A DNA stretch of 64,000 bases from Brevibacterium permense. Lineage in GTDB: Bacteria > Actinomycetota > Actinomycetes > Actinomycetales > Brevibacteriaceae. The stretch is from the NCBI RefSeq assembly GCF_025506275.1, contig NZ_QYCP01000001.1, positions 186,001 to 250,000 on the forward strand, in the 5' to 3' direction. The translations under genes were made by a program, and so were the position numbers. The number at the start of each line of letters is the position of its first letter. The stretch's first letter is position 1. This document shows positions 43,629 through 50,695 of this stretch, in pieces. A model generated the notes under the pieces. It was not told the DNA's origin. It did not search any database and saw only the letters and a program-made list of their open reading frames with translations.

Positions 43629-44503
43629 TACAGAGCCTCCTTGTACTGCTCGGACAGTGTCGGGCGGACACTTTCGAAGTTCTTCACATTCTTCAGCTCG
43701 GCCACGGCAGCGGCGGCTGACTTCGCATCATTCGCGCGGAAGTTCACGCCCTCGCGTCCGACGGACTTCACATCGCTGATTCCCGTTCGGGATTTCAGCG
43801 CCGAGGCGGCCGTCTCGGTATCCGTCGTCTCGACGCGGTAGTGCGGGTCACCGAGCAGCTTCTCGACGCTGCCCGAGGCGGTCACCTTGCCCTGGCTCAG
43901 AATGATGACATCATCGGCGAACGTCTGTGCCGCCTCCCAGTCGTCGGTGGCCAGGATGACAGGCACACCCGAGGATGCGTGGGCCCGCAGCAGGGACGTG
44001 ACCAGGCGCAGCGAGGCGGCGTCGAGGCCGGCGAAGGCATCGTCGATGACGACGACGTCCGGGTCGGCGGCCAGGGTCGCGGCGATGTCGACGCGGGCGA
44101 TCTCGGCGCCGGAGAGGTTCTTCAGCGGTGCGTAGCCGCGGTCGGCGAGCTCGAGATGGCCAAGCAGGGTCAGCGCATTCCGTTCGGCCGCGCCCAGGGT
44201 GATCCCGTGCAGGCGGGCGAGGTAGACGATCTGGTCGAGTACGCGCATGTTCGGGTATCCGCCGCGCTCGGCGGGCAGATAGCCGAAGTTCTGTCGGTCG
44301 CCGAAGTCGAGTTCGAAGTCCTCGAGTTCGATGGTGCCCTCATCAGCGGCGATGAGGCCCATGATGATGCGCACCAATTCGGTGCGGCCCGCCGAGCGGG
44401 TTCCCACGACTGCGGTGATCCGGCCCGCCTCGGCGGTGAAACTCACCTCGTCCAGATATGTCCGCTTCCCTTTGCGCAGGGAAACCTCTTTCAGTGTGAG
44501 CAC
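43628..44503 (-). CDS. ABC transporter ATP-binding protein with degenerate catalytic motifs
   Basis: 291 residues, NatA-like. The order of motifs is kept but key residues differ. Walker A is GTRSAGRT (34-41), with Arg in place of Lys. The signature is LSGAE. Walker B reads VVVIDDAFAGLD, with Asp in place of the catalytic Glu. The H-loop position reads ILATDDWE, with no His. It should still fold as an ABC ATPase and partner the permease, but ATP hydrolysis is doubtful. First gene of a three-gene operon with the permease and methyltransferase. Confidence 0.82.
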   Translation of the reverse strand: MLTLKEVSLRKGKRTYLDEVSFTAEAGRITAVVGTRSAGRTELVRIIMGLIAADEGTIELEDFELDFGDRQNFGYLPAERGGYPNMRVLDQIVYLARLHGITLGAAERNALTLLGHLELADRGYAPLKNLSGAEIARVDIAATLAADPDVVVIDDAFAGLDAASLRLVTSLLRAHASSGVPVILATDDWEAAQTFADDVIILSQGKVTASGSVEKLLGDPHYRVETTDTETAASALKSRTGISDVKSVGREGVNFRANDAKSAAAAVAELKNVKNFESVRPTLSEQYKEAL

Positions 44504-44683
44504 GCGTCATCCTTTACATCAAACAGTTCTTGGGGAGTGTCTCATCTATCGTGTTGAAATAAGAGACTTGTTTCAAACCACGTCCTCGATTTCGACAGAA
44601 TTGCCAGTCGAGTCCCAGGTCGTGATCGGTGAGCCGAGTTCGCCGAGGCGGCACCGTCTCGCCCCACCTCGCCGAGGCGGGCC

Positions 44684-45250
44684 TCAGTCGAGTCCGAGAT
44701 CCGCGGTCGTCAGCGCGGTCAGGTACGGAATTCCCGTGGCTTCGACCCGTTCCTTGGCACCGGTGTCGCGGTCCATGACCACGGCCACGGCGACCACTTC
44801 GGCGCCGGCTTCCTTGAGCGCTTCGACGGCGGTGAGCACGGAACCGCCCGTGGTCGACGTATCCTCGACGGCGACGACGCGCTTGCCGGCGACGTCGGGG
44901 CCTTCGACGCGACGGGACATTCCGTGCTTCTTCGCCTCTTTGCGCACGACGAAGGAGTCGAGCGGGGTGCCGCGCACCACCGATCGGTGCATGACGGCGG
45001 TGCCGACCGGGTCGGCGCCCATCGTCAGGCCGCCGACGGCATCGACCTTGTCGAGCAGATCATGAGCCTCGAGGAGGTCGAGGACGACATCGCCGACGAG
45101 CGGTGCCGAGCGGTGGTCGAGGGTGACCCGACGCAGATCGAGGTAGTAGTCGGCCTCCTTGCCGGAGGAGAGGGTCACTCTGCCGCGCACCACGGCGAGT
45201 TCGTCGATGAGGTCGAGCAGTTGTCGGCGAGTGTCAGCGCTGTCGGTCAT
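44684..45250 (-). CDS. pyrE: orotate phosphoribosyltransferase
   Basis: 188 residues from ATG 45250 (MTDSADTRRQLL). VVAVEDTSTTGGSVLTAVEALKEAGAEVV is the PRPP-binding motif (EDTSTTGGS) and YYLDLRRVTLDH the N-terminal substrate region. It converts orotate and PRPP to OMP in pyrimidine synthesis. A start at 45280 would add ten residues without support. It stands alone downstream of the 326-bp gap that contains the GlsB-like gene's regulatory sequences. Confidence 0.93.
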   Translation of the reverse strand: MTDSADTRRQLLDLIDELAVVRGRVTLSSGKEADYYLDLRRVTLDHRSAPLVGDVVLDLLEAHDLLDKVDAVGGLTMGADPVGTAVMHRSVVRGTPLDSFVVRKEAKKHGMSRRVEGPDVAGKRVVAVEDTSTTGGSVLTAVEALKEAGAEVVAVAVVMDRDTGAKERVEATGIPYLTALTTADLGLD

Positions 45251-45399
45251 GAACTCCAGTCTACTGGGCGGTCGGACCACGCCCGTTCAGCCCCGTCTCA
45301 GTGACCAGGCGCACTCCCCTTCAGCGACCAGAATGCCTCCCGCCTCAGAGCCCAGCCGCCCTTTCGCCGCGGCCCGCTGACACCGGATGTGAGTATCTT

Positions 45400-45454
45400 C
45401 GTGAGGATCCGGCTGGTCCTGCTGACCCAGGGCGTGAGGATACGGCTGGCTCTG
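45400..45454. repeat. 22-bp direct repeat in the pyrE-glsB gap
   Basis: A 22-bp sequence at 45400-45421 recurs at 45433-45454 with a few mismatches (shared CGTGAGGAT and CGGCTGG), period 33 bp. The second copy forms the left half of the promoter-like motif described at 45432-45462. Confidence 0.55.
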
Positions 45455-45462
45455 CGTCTGTA
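45432..45462 (+). promoter_or_regulatory. promoter-like motif shared with the asp23 gene at 47.88 kb
   Basis: GCGTGAGGAT (45432-45441), 12 bp, then GCGTCTGTA (45454-45462). The same two words with the same 12-bp spacing occur at 47781-47811. The identical spacing suggests a promoter for a dedicated sigma factor. The 326-bp gap (45251-45576) also holds TTGGCA-17-TTGTAC (45489-45517), a possible housekeeping promoter. Confidence 0.55.
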
Positions 45463-45576
45463 TAGATGTCATAAAGGATCAACAAGACTTGGCACTTAAC
45501 CTGCTTTTCGGTTGTACAGTGGCAACAGCACCGTGCAACCCGGCCGGTCAACTGTCTCAGAAGGGACGTGAGCAAC

Positions 45577-45849
45577 ATGGGTTTCATCGCATACCTCATC
45601 CTCGGACTCATCGCCGGAGCCATCGCTAAAGCTATCCTGCCCGGCAAACAGGGCGGCGGCTTCTTCGCCACGCTCATCCTCGGCGTCATCGGAGCCATGC
45701 TGGGCGGCTGGCTCGGCGGCATGATCTTCGGCGCCCAGATGGATAGGTTCTTCTCACTGTCGTCCTGGCTGTGCGCTATCGGCGGCTCGCTGATCGTGCT
45801 CATCATCTGGGGCCTCATCACCGGACGCTCGAAGAGCAAGGCCAACTGA
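45577..45849 (+). CDS. GlsB/YeaQ/YmgE family membrane protein
   Basis: 90 residues from ATG 45577 (MGFIAYLILGLIAGAIAKAILPG), with AAGGGA upstream at good distance; a GTG at 45568 is too close to that site. Three hydrophobic Gly-rich helices and the GKQGGGFFATLILGVIGAMLGGWLGG signature of the transglycosylase-associated (GlsB/YeaQ) family. These small membrane proteins are linked to general and envelope stress. The shared upstream motif places it with the Asp23/Gls24 island nearby. Confidence 0.88.
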   Translation: MGFIAYLILGLIAGAIAKAILPGKQGGGFFATLILGVIGAMLGGWLGGMIFGAQMDRFFSLSSWLCAIGGSLIVLIIWGLITGRSKSKAN

Positions 45850-45903
45850 GCGACTGCAGCAATCTAGAGAGCCACTGCCCGGCGGCACCCCGCTGCGACC
45901 GGG

Positions 45904-45971
45904 CGGCAATAGCCCAGAAAAAGGTGGACAGCCCAGATTCATACGTGGGCTATCCACCTTTCTCTGTGCCG
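45904..45971. repeat. stem-loop repeat element, copy 1
   Basis: Begins CGGCAATAGCCCAGAAAAA and ends TCTGTGCCG; the outer CGGCA and TGCCG can pair. The inner hairpin has arms 45920-45935 and 45946-45961 (15 of 16 pairs) around a 10-base loop. It lies 55 bp after the GlsB-like gene in the 433-bp convergent gap, where it could terminate transcription in both directions. Confidence 0.65.
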
Positions 45972-46181
45972 AAAGCATGTGAACCCGCTTCAGTCACGGC
46001 CGAAACGCGTTTAAGGAACATCCTTCTCTGAAATGCACAGTTTCCTCAGTGGGCAATTGAGAGCAAAGTGTACCGAAAGCGGAATCCGCTGGGACTGGGG
46101 GTCTTCCGCAGGACCACGACCGACTCGCACAAGACCGCGTCCGCTCTGCGGCACGGGCCGAGCAACCGCAGACGGCACCGT

Positions 46182-46250
46182 CGGCAATAGCCCAGAAAAA
46201 AGGCGAACAGCCCAGTTTCAAACATGTGCTGTTCGCCTTCTTCTGTGCCG
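46182..46250. repeat. stem-loop repeat element, copy 2
   Basis: Same flanks as copy 1 (CGGCAATAGCCCAGAAAAA and TCTGTGCCG), same orientation. The inner hairpin has perfect 12-bp arms (46200-46211 and 46228-46239) whose sequence differs from copy 1 but keeps pairing. It ends 33 bp before the stop of the convergent Asp23 gene. Nothing else is seen in the 433-bp gap. Confidence 0.65.
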
Positions 46251-46282
46251 TTCGCGTCTTGAGCGCCGCCCGCCGCACGACC

Positions 46283-46669
46283 TCAGCGGCTGCGGCTGAC
46301 GATGTGCACGTCGATGTCGATCTCCCCGATGGGCCCGTCGACCGCCGCCTGCAGGTCGACGGCGATGACGGCGAAGAGCTCGTCGACGATCTCGGTCACG
46401 GGCCGGCTGTCATCGAGATGCGCATCGATCCGGACGCCGAGATCCTCGCCTGTGCGCCAGACCTCGACGCGCAGCGGTTCGGATCCGGTTCGGCGCATCA
46501 CTTGAGCGGCCGCGTTGGCGATCATGCCGCGCAGCCCCGGTGCCAGGCCGGTGACGCCGTCGACTCCGGTGACGGATTCGGTCAGGCGGGCCGAGACCGC
46601 CGCCTCGTCGAATCCGCGTGAGGTCCCGCTTTCGACCCTCGGCTTCACAACCCTCGGCTTCTCAGTCAT
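46283..46669 (-). CDS. Asp23/Gls24-like envelope stress protein
   Basis: 128 residues from ATG 46669. GVDGVTGLAPGLRGMIANAAAQV and LRVEVWRTGEDLGVRIDAHLDDSRPVTEIVDELFAVIAVDLQ follow the Asp23/Gls24 fold pattern (a conserved GV.GV element and paired strands). Soluble, no membrane helix. Starts inside the end of the previous gene (8-bp overlap), making it the third gene of the sigma-factor operon. Confidence 0.75.
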   Translation of the reverse strand: MTEKPRVVKPRVESGTSRGFDEAAVSARLTESVTGVDGVTGLAPGLRGMIANAAAQVMRRTGSEPLRVEVWRTGEDLGVRIDAHLDDSRPVTEIVDELFAVIAVDLQAAVDGPIGEIDIDVHIVSRSR

Positions 46670-47135
46670 CGCCGGCCTCCTCATCGACGAAGACGTCCTC
46701 GAGGGTGACGTCGATTCGCAGTGCGGGGATTCCCACCTGCGCGATCAGGGCACCGGCTACGCTGCGGCGGACATCCTCGGCGGCGGAGACGAAGGCCGTC
46801 CCCACGCTCATCATCACAGTCAGCGCCACCTCGACGGCACTGCCCTCCGGCTCGCCCGCGGGGGTCAGATTCACGCTGCGGGCGCGGATCCCGGGAACTG
46901 CGTCGACGGCCTCGCGGATGATTCCGCGCACCTCCGCCGTCGAGATCCGGAAGGGGTTGCCGCGCTCGGTCGTCAGCTTCGTGGCCGGTGCCAGAACCGC
47001 GTCCTCGCGCACGATCTGGAGGATGCGTTCGCGCAGGCCGATGGACTCCGCGGGGTCAGGTTCGAAAGCCTCCATGTATTCGTCGATGATGCCGCGCAGG
47101 TGAGCGTCCGTGGCGTTGACGGATTCGTCGCTCAT
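46662..47135 (-). CDS. Asp23/Gls24-like protein with N-terminal extension
   Basis: 157 residues from ATG 47135, preceded by GGAGGG six bases upstream and overlapping the sigma factor stop by 4 bp. The second half (ISTAEVRGIIREAVDAVPGIRARSVNLTP and EVALTVMMSVGTAFVSAAEDVRRSVAGALIAQVGIPALRIDVTLEDV) is Asp23-like. The first 60 residues are helical and acidic. Could help retain or sense the sigma factor, by position only. Confidence 0.7.
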   Translation of the reverse strand: MSDESVNATDAHLRGIIDEYMEAFEPDPAESIGLRERILQIVREDAVLAPATKLTTERGNPFRISTAEVRGIIREAVDAVPGIRARSVNLTPAGEPEGSAVEVALTVMMSVGTAFVSAAEDVRRSVAGALIAQVGIPALRIDVTLEDVFVDEEAGDD

Positions 47136-47695
47136 ACCCATCCCTCCATGCCCTCGGCGATGGCGGTTCGGGCGCGGTGGATGCGTCCACGCACACTGCC
47201 TTCGCTGATTCCCAAGGTCTCGGCAACCTCGGCGTAGCTGAGACCTTCCATCTGGTGGAGCACCCACGTTACACGCTGCTCCGAGGACAGAGTCTGCAGA
47301 ATCCCGGAGAAATGCTCGAGCGCCGTGCGTGCCTCTACGGACCGCTCGACTGAGGCGGCACCGTCGACGTGATGGCCCAGATCCTCCGGATCCGATGCGT
47401 CGGAGGGCCGGGATGTGCGGCGGCGCAGCATATCGGTGCAGCGGTTCGAGGCCATCCGGTAGATCCACGTGCCGAAGGCCGCGGGTTCGGCCAGGGCGTC
47501 GAGCGATCGCCATGCCTTGACGAGCGTATCCTGAACGACGTCCTCGGCATCCTGTCGATCCCCGAGCGCACGCCAGGCGAAACGCAGCAGCTTCTGCTCG
47601 TATTCGTCGACGAGGGCCTCGAACGAGGCGATATCGCCCTCTCGAGCGCGCACGACCAGGGTGACGATGTCGAGACGATCATCTCCCCTTGTCAT
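47132..47695 (-). CDS. ECF-like RNA polymerase sigma factor
   Basis: 187 residues from ATG 47695 (MTRGDDRLDIV), preceded by GGGGAT. Region 2: FEALVDEYEQKLLRFAWRALGDRQDAEDVVQDTLVKAWRSL and WIYRMASNRCTDMLRR. Region 4: LSSEQRVTWVLHQMEGLSYAEVAETLGISEGSVRGRIHRARTAI. No anti-sigma gene with a zinc-binding motif is adjacent; two Asp23-like genes follow it in the operon instead. It is divergent from the main asp23 operon and may drive the motif shared at 45432 and 47781. Confidence 0.9.
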   Translation of the reverse strand: MTRGDDRLDIVTLVVRAREGDIASFEALVDEYEQKLLRFAWRALGDRQDAEDVVQDTLVKAWRSLDALAEPAAFGTWIYRMASNRCTDMLRRRTSRPSDASDPEDLGHHVDGAASVERSVEARTALEHFSGILQTLSSEQRVTWVLHQMEGLSYAEVAETLGISEGSVRGRIHRARTAIAEGMEGWV

Positions 47696-47739
47696 ATCCC
47701 CATCGTAGGCCACGAGGCCGCGGAACCGGCTTGCCGCCT

Positions 47740-47768
47740 CGGCGAAAAATCCGCTCCGGCGAAAAATC
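47740..47768. repeat. 12-bp direct repeat between the sigma factor and asp23 operons
   Basis: CGGCGAAAAATC occurs at 47740-47751 and 47757-47768, 5 bp apart (17 bp centre to centre). It lies 45-75 bp upstream of the sigma factor start and could be an activator or repressor site. Confidence 0.5.
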
Positions 47769-47780
47769 TCTGCGACCACT

Positions 47781-47811
47781 GCGTGAGGATTGCATCGAGG
47801 CTGCGTCTGTA
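47781..47811 (+). promoter_or_regulatory. promoter-like motif upstream of the asp23 operon
   Basis: GCGTGAGGAT (47781-47790), 12 bp, GCGTCTGTA (47803-47811), matching 45432-45462. The asp23 ATG lies 67 bp further on. AAGGAAG just before ATG 47879 is the ribosome binding site. Confidence 0.55.
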
Positions 47812-47878
47812 CCTGTGTAAGCATCCTTCAGACGAAGGACTTGCGAACCGCATGCCCCTCCAATGAAAAGGAAGAACG

Positions 47879-48349
47879 ATGCCGGAACCCAAGCAGTCCG
47901 ATTCGAACCAGAAGGCCCAGACCACCCAGATCGATGATGTGCGCAGCCCGCTCGTCACCGAGATGGGCACCACCACCATCGCTGAGAACGTCGTCGCCAA
48001 GCTCACCGGAATCGCCGCCCGCGAAGTCCCCGGCGTCTTCGGCATGGGCAATGCCGCACGCCGCGCCTTCGACACCTTCACCGACCGCATCCCCGGCTCG
48101 CAGACCAACGTTTCCGGCGGAGTGTCCGTGGAGAAGGGTGAGAAGCAGACCGCCATCGACCTCACCATCGTCGTCGAATACGGCACCTCCATCGTCGACG
48201 TCGCCGAGGCGATCCGCCGCAACGTCGTCCGCGCCGTCGAACAGGGCACCGGACTCCAGGTCGTCGAGGTCAACATCGACGTCACCGACGTCCACCTGCC
48301 CGAGGACGACGAAGAGGCTCCGGCCAAGGATTCGCCGGAACTCAACTGA
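47879..48349 (+). CDS. Asp23/Gls24 family envelope stress protein
   Basis: 156 residues; the clearest Asp23 of the island. MGTTTIAENVVAKLTGIAAREVPGVFGMG and TAIDLTIVVEYGTSIVDVAEAIRRNVVRAVEQGTGLQVVEVNIDVTDVHLPEDDEE cover the fold, with an acidic C-terminal tail. In Firmicutes Asp23 is held at the membrane by AmaP; AmaP-like proteins are encoded downstream here. First gene of a five-gene operon. Confidence 0.92.
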   Translation: MPEPKQSDSNQKAQTTQIDDVRSPLVTEMGTTTIAENVVAKLTGIAAREVPGVFGMGNAARRAFDTFTDRIPGSQTNVSGGVSVEKGEKQTAIDLTIVVEYGTSIVDVAEAIRRNVVRAVEQGTGLQVVEVNIDVTDVHLPEDDEEAPAKDSPELN

Positions 48350-48386
48350 CCCTCATCCGCAGCACCACCTCGGCAGAAGGAATGCC

Positions 48387-48569
48387 ATGTCGAAAACTCT
48401 CATCGGACTCCTCGTCGGCCTGACGCTGGGAATCGTCGCCTACTTCGGCGGTTTCCTCGCGTTCCTCGTCGTCGCCATCTGCGGCGGGCTCGGTCTGGCC
48501 GTCGGCCTCGTCCTCGACGGACGCCTCGACCTGTCCGCGCTGAGCTCGCGCTCGACCACGCGGAGGTAG
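48387..48569 (+). CDS. small membrane protein of the asp23 operon (DUF2273-like)
   Basis: 60 residues from ATG 48387 with AGAAGG upstream. Two closely spaced hydrophobic helices (LIGLLVGLTLGIVAYFGGFLAFLVVAICGGLGLAVGLVLDG) followed by a short basic tail (SSRSTTRR). It resembles the DUF2273 small membrane proteins often found beside asp23 genes. Likely a membrane partner for the soluble Asp23 proteins. Confidence 0.78.
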   Translation: MSKTLIGLLVGLTLGIVAYFGGFLAFLVVAICGGLGLAVGLVLDGRLDLSALSSRSTTRR

Positions 48570-48573
48570 CGCC

Positions 48574-48963
48574 GTGGCCCCGACACTCGACGACGCTCCA
48601 GCTCGCCGAGGCGGCCTGACCATCGCGGACAAGGTCGTGGAGCGCACCGCCGGGCAGGTGCTGAAAGACCTGCCCGGCGTCGGCGGCACGAGCTCGGGTC
48701 TCTTCGGAATCGGAGCGAGTTCCAGCCTGGACACGCGCCCGTCCGTGGATGTCACCCTGTCCGGGCGCAGCTGCACGCTCGCCGTCCAGCTGGGCCTGGC
48801 CTACCCCACCCCCATCGCCGAGACGACCGAACACGTCCGCTCCACCCTGAGTCACGAAGTCGAACGCCTCACCGGTGTCACCGTCCGTCAGGTCGACATC
48901 AGCGTGCGGTGGCTCGCCCCGGAATCCTCCGGTGCGAATCGAGGAAGGAATCGCCTGCAATGA
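48574..48963 (+). CDS. Asp23/Gls24-like protein
   Basis: 129 residues from GTG 48574 with GGAGGT at ideal distance. ADKVVERTAGQVLKDLPGVGG and SCTLAVQLGLAYPTPIAETTEHVRSTLSHEVERLTGVTVRQVDISVRWL match the Asp23 pattern. No membrane helix. Its stop overlaps the start of the next gene by 4 bp. Confidence 0.78.
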   Translation: MAPTLDDAPARRGGLTIADKVVERTAGQVLKDLPGVGGTSSGLFGIGASSSLDTRPSVDVTLSGRSCTLAVQLGLAYPTPIAETTEHVRSTLSHEVERLTGVTVRQVDISVRWLAPESSGANRGRNRLQ

Positions 48964-49535
48964 GCACACGACTGCTGCGCAAGCGGCCCTCCCGCATCGG
49001 TCCGGCCGTGGTCGTCGCCCTCATCCTGCTGCTCCTCGCCGTGGGGCTCGGCTGGGCCGGCATCGCCGTATTCGTGAGCTTCGGATCCGTCGCAGCCGCA
49101 CTGATCGAGGCGCCGAATTCTCCCATCGCCGAGGCGGCCGGGAACCTGCATTGGAATTCCGCAGTCGTCATCGCGGTCGGCATCGTCCTGGCTCTGCTCG
49201 GACTCATCGCCTTCGTCCTGGGTGTCTCCCCTGGAGCGCGCCGGATCCTCGGCGTGAGAGCCGCTGGGTCAGAACACATCGGTGATTTCGAGGTCGCCCT
49301 GCCCACCTCGGCGCTGTCGCAGATCGCGGCCGCGGCCGCCGATGGGGTCGACGGCGTCAGCGGGGTCAGGGCCTCGTCGAACACGAGGTCGACGATCGTG
49401 ACGTTCTCGACGCCGATCCGCGACGTTGAGCCGATCCGCGCCGAGGTCGAAGCCGCCGTCAGGGAACGCTTCGCCTCGATCTCATTCGACCGCACCCCCA
49501 CGGTGAAGGTCCAGGCCAGAAGGAGTCAGTCATGA
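48960..49535 (+). CDS. AmaP-like membrane anchor with Asp23-like domain (first)
   Basis: 191 residues. Two membrane helices (about 15-40 and 65-88) with a short outside loop, then a cytosolic domain LSQIAAAAADGVDGVSGVRASSNTRSTIVTFSTPIRDVEPIRAEVEAAVRERFASI that resembles Asp23. The layout matches AmaP, the membrane anchor of Asp23. ATG 48960 overlaps the previous stop; 4-bp overlap with the next gene as well. Confidence 0.72.
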   Translation: MSTRLLRKRPSRIGPAVVVALILLLLAVGLGWAGIAVFVSFGSVAAALIEAPNSPIAEAAGNLHWNSAVVIAVGIVLALLGLIAFVLGVSPGARRILGVRAAGSEHIGDFEVALPTSALSQIAAAAADGVDGVSGVRASSNTRSTIVTFSTPIRDVEPIRAEVEAAVRERFASISFDRTPTVKVQARRSQS

Positions 49536-50128
49536 GACGCACGGCCGCCGCTGCCAACCGCACGGGACTGATCATCCTCGGCCTCATCGCGCTGATCATC
49601 GGACTGGCAGTGCTCGCCATCGGGTTCGGTCTCACCGCCCCGGTCGACCCTGCCCTGGAGGCGGGAGCGGATCTCGGTCCGGTCGCCTCGGTGCTGGCGC
49701 TGCCCTATTCGGCGCTCATCGCCGTGGTCGTGGCCCTCATCCTCGCGATCATCGGGCTCCGCTGGCTGAGCGTGCAGGTCCCGCGCAAGGACTTCGCAAA
49801 GCCCTTCCGGATGCAGGCCGATGCCCGCACGGGTCTGACCACGGTGAATGCGGAGGTCATCGCCGAGGCGGTCGCCGCCGACCTCGAATCCACCGACGGA
49901 GTATCCGACGCCACGGTGATTCTGCGCGGCACCGCGCGGAGTCCGGAGCTGCTCATCCACGTCGATGCCGATGAACGCGCGGACATCGATGCCGTCGTCG
50001 CCGAAGTCGCCGAGCGCGCCGCCGGCAATGCGGCAATGGCACTCGGTGCTCCGCTGAGCGCGGTGGCGCTGGAGATCGGCATCGCCCGCACTCGCTCGCG
50101 CCGCCAACGCAGCGTCAGCGTCCAGTAG
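49532..50128 (+). CDS. AmaP-like membrane anchor with Asp23-like domain (second)
   Basis: 198 residues. Two helices (about 11-35 and 55-78) and a cytosolic Asp23-like domain (TTVNAEVIAEAVAADLESTDGVSDATVILRGTARSPELLIHVDADERADIDAVVAEVAERAAGNAAMAL), ending in a basic tail. Paralogous in layout to the preceding gene. Last gene of the operon; repeats and a hairpin follow within 100-250 bp. Confidence 0.72.
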   Translation: MRRTAAAANRTGLIILGLIALIIGLAVLAIGFGLTAPVDPALEAGADLGPVASVLALPYSALIAVVVALILAIIGLRWLSVQVPRKDFAKPFRMQADARTGLTTVNAEVIAEAVAADLESTDGVSDATVILRGTARSPELLIHVDADERADIDAVVAEVAERAAGNAAMALGAPLSAVALEIGIARTRSRRQRSVSVQ

Positions 50129-50220
50129 CGCCGCCAACCAATGGCGCCGCTGCCGGCAGAAGCCGGCAGCTTCAGTCTCGGCAGCAGGCAACGGCGAGGT
50201 CACCCTCGGATGCGGCCACC

Positions 50221-50306
50221 GAATCTAGGTCACTATCGGATACTTCTGGGCGCGAAAAGTGTCCGATAGTGACCTAGATTCGAGTTCGGATGTCCGATAG
50301 TGACCT
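50221..50306. repeat. 23-bp inverted repeat plus third direct copy
   Basis: Arms 50221-50243 and 50259-50281 pair at 22 of 23 positions around a 15-base loop. The 16-base word TGTCCGATAGTGACCT of the right arm (50260-50275) is repeated at 50291-50306. The hairpin lies about 90 bp after the asp23 operon. Confidence 0.75.
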
Positions 50307-50350
50307 GAAGTCAGGCGGGCGGTCGCGAAACACTGCTGTGAATGACAAGA

Positions 50351-50383
50351 ACCCCGGGGCGCGTAATCGCGACATCCCGGGGT
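50351..50383. terminator. GC-rich hairpin
   Basis: ACCCCGGG (50351-50358) and CCCGGGGT (50376-50383) form an 8-bp stem with a 17-base loop. No U-tract follows. It may end a transcript from either side of the gene-free region. Confidence 0.4.
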
Positions 50384-50695
50384 CCTCGCAGCACTCCCCT
50401 CGAGTACCCGGACGCATCCCCATACGTCCGTTGTGTCCACCCGATCCCCACCGGGCGAACACATTAATTTGACCACACTTTCGTATCGCTTGTAAAGAAT
50501 CTCACGCTCCGTCTTGAATCCCGTCGGGTTCTATAGCACAGAAGCAATCAGAATAAAACCCCTGGTCACAGGCCCAGCCTCCGGTAGTTCAATCCTCAAC
50601 TCAGTTGTGCTTCCCCTGCCGAAAATTGCATATAGGTCACATCCCGCGGCGAGCATGCGACCACGATTCGATGACCGCCGGCGCATCTCGCGGAT

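Noticed and set aside
45994..46278. Short peptides read across the stem-loop repeats
   Set aside because: The similarity between the two minus-strand peptides follows from the DNA repeat; no ribosome binding site or codon bias supports translation.
50460..50640. Possible tRNA or attachment site in the AT-rich stretch
   Set aside because: Some bases resemble T-arm and 3'-flank sequences, but I could not fold a cloverleaf, and no integrase gene is nearby.
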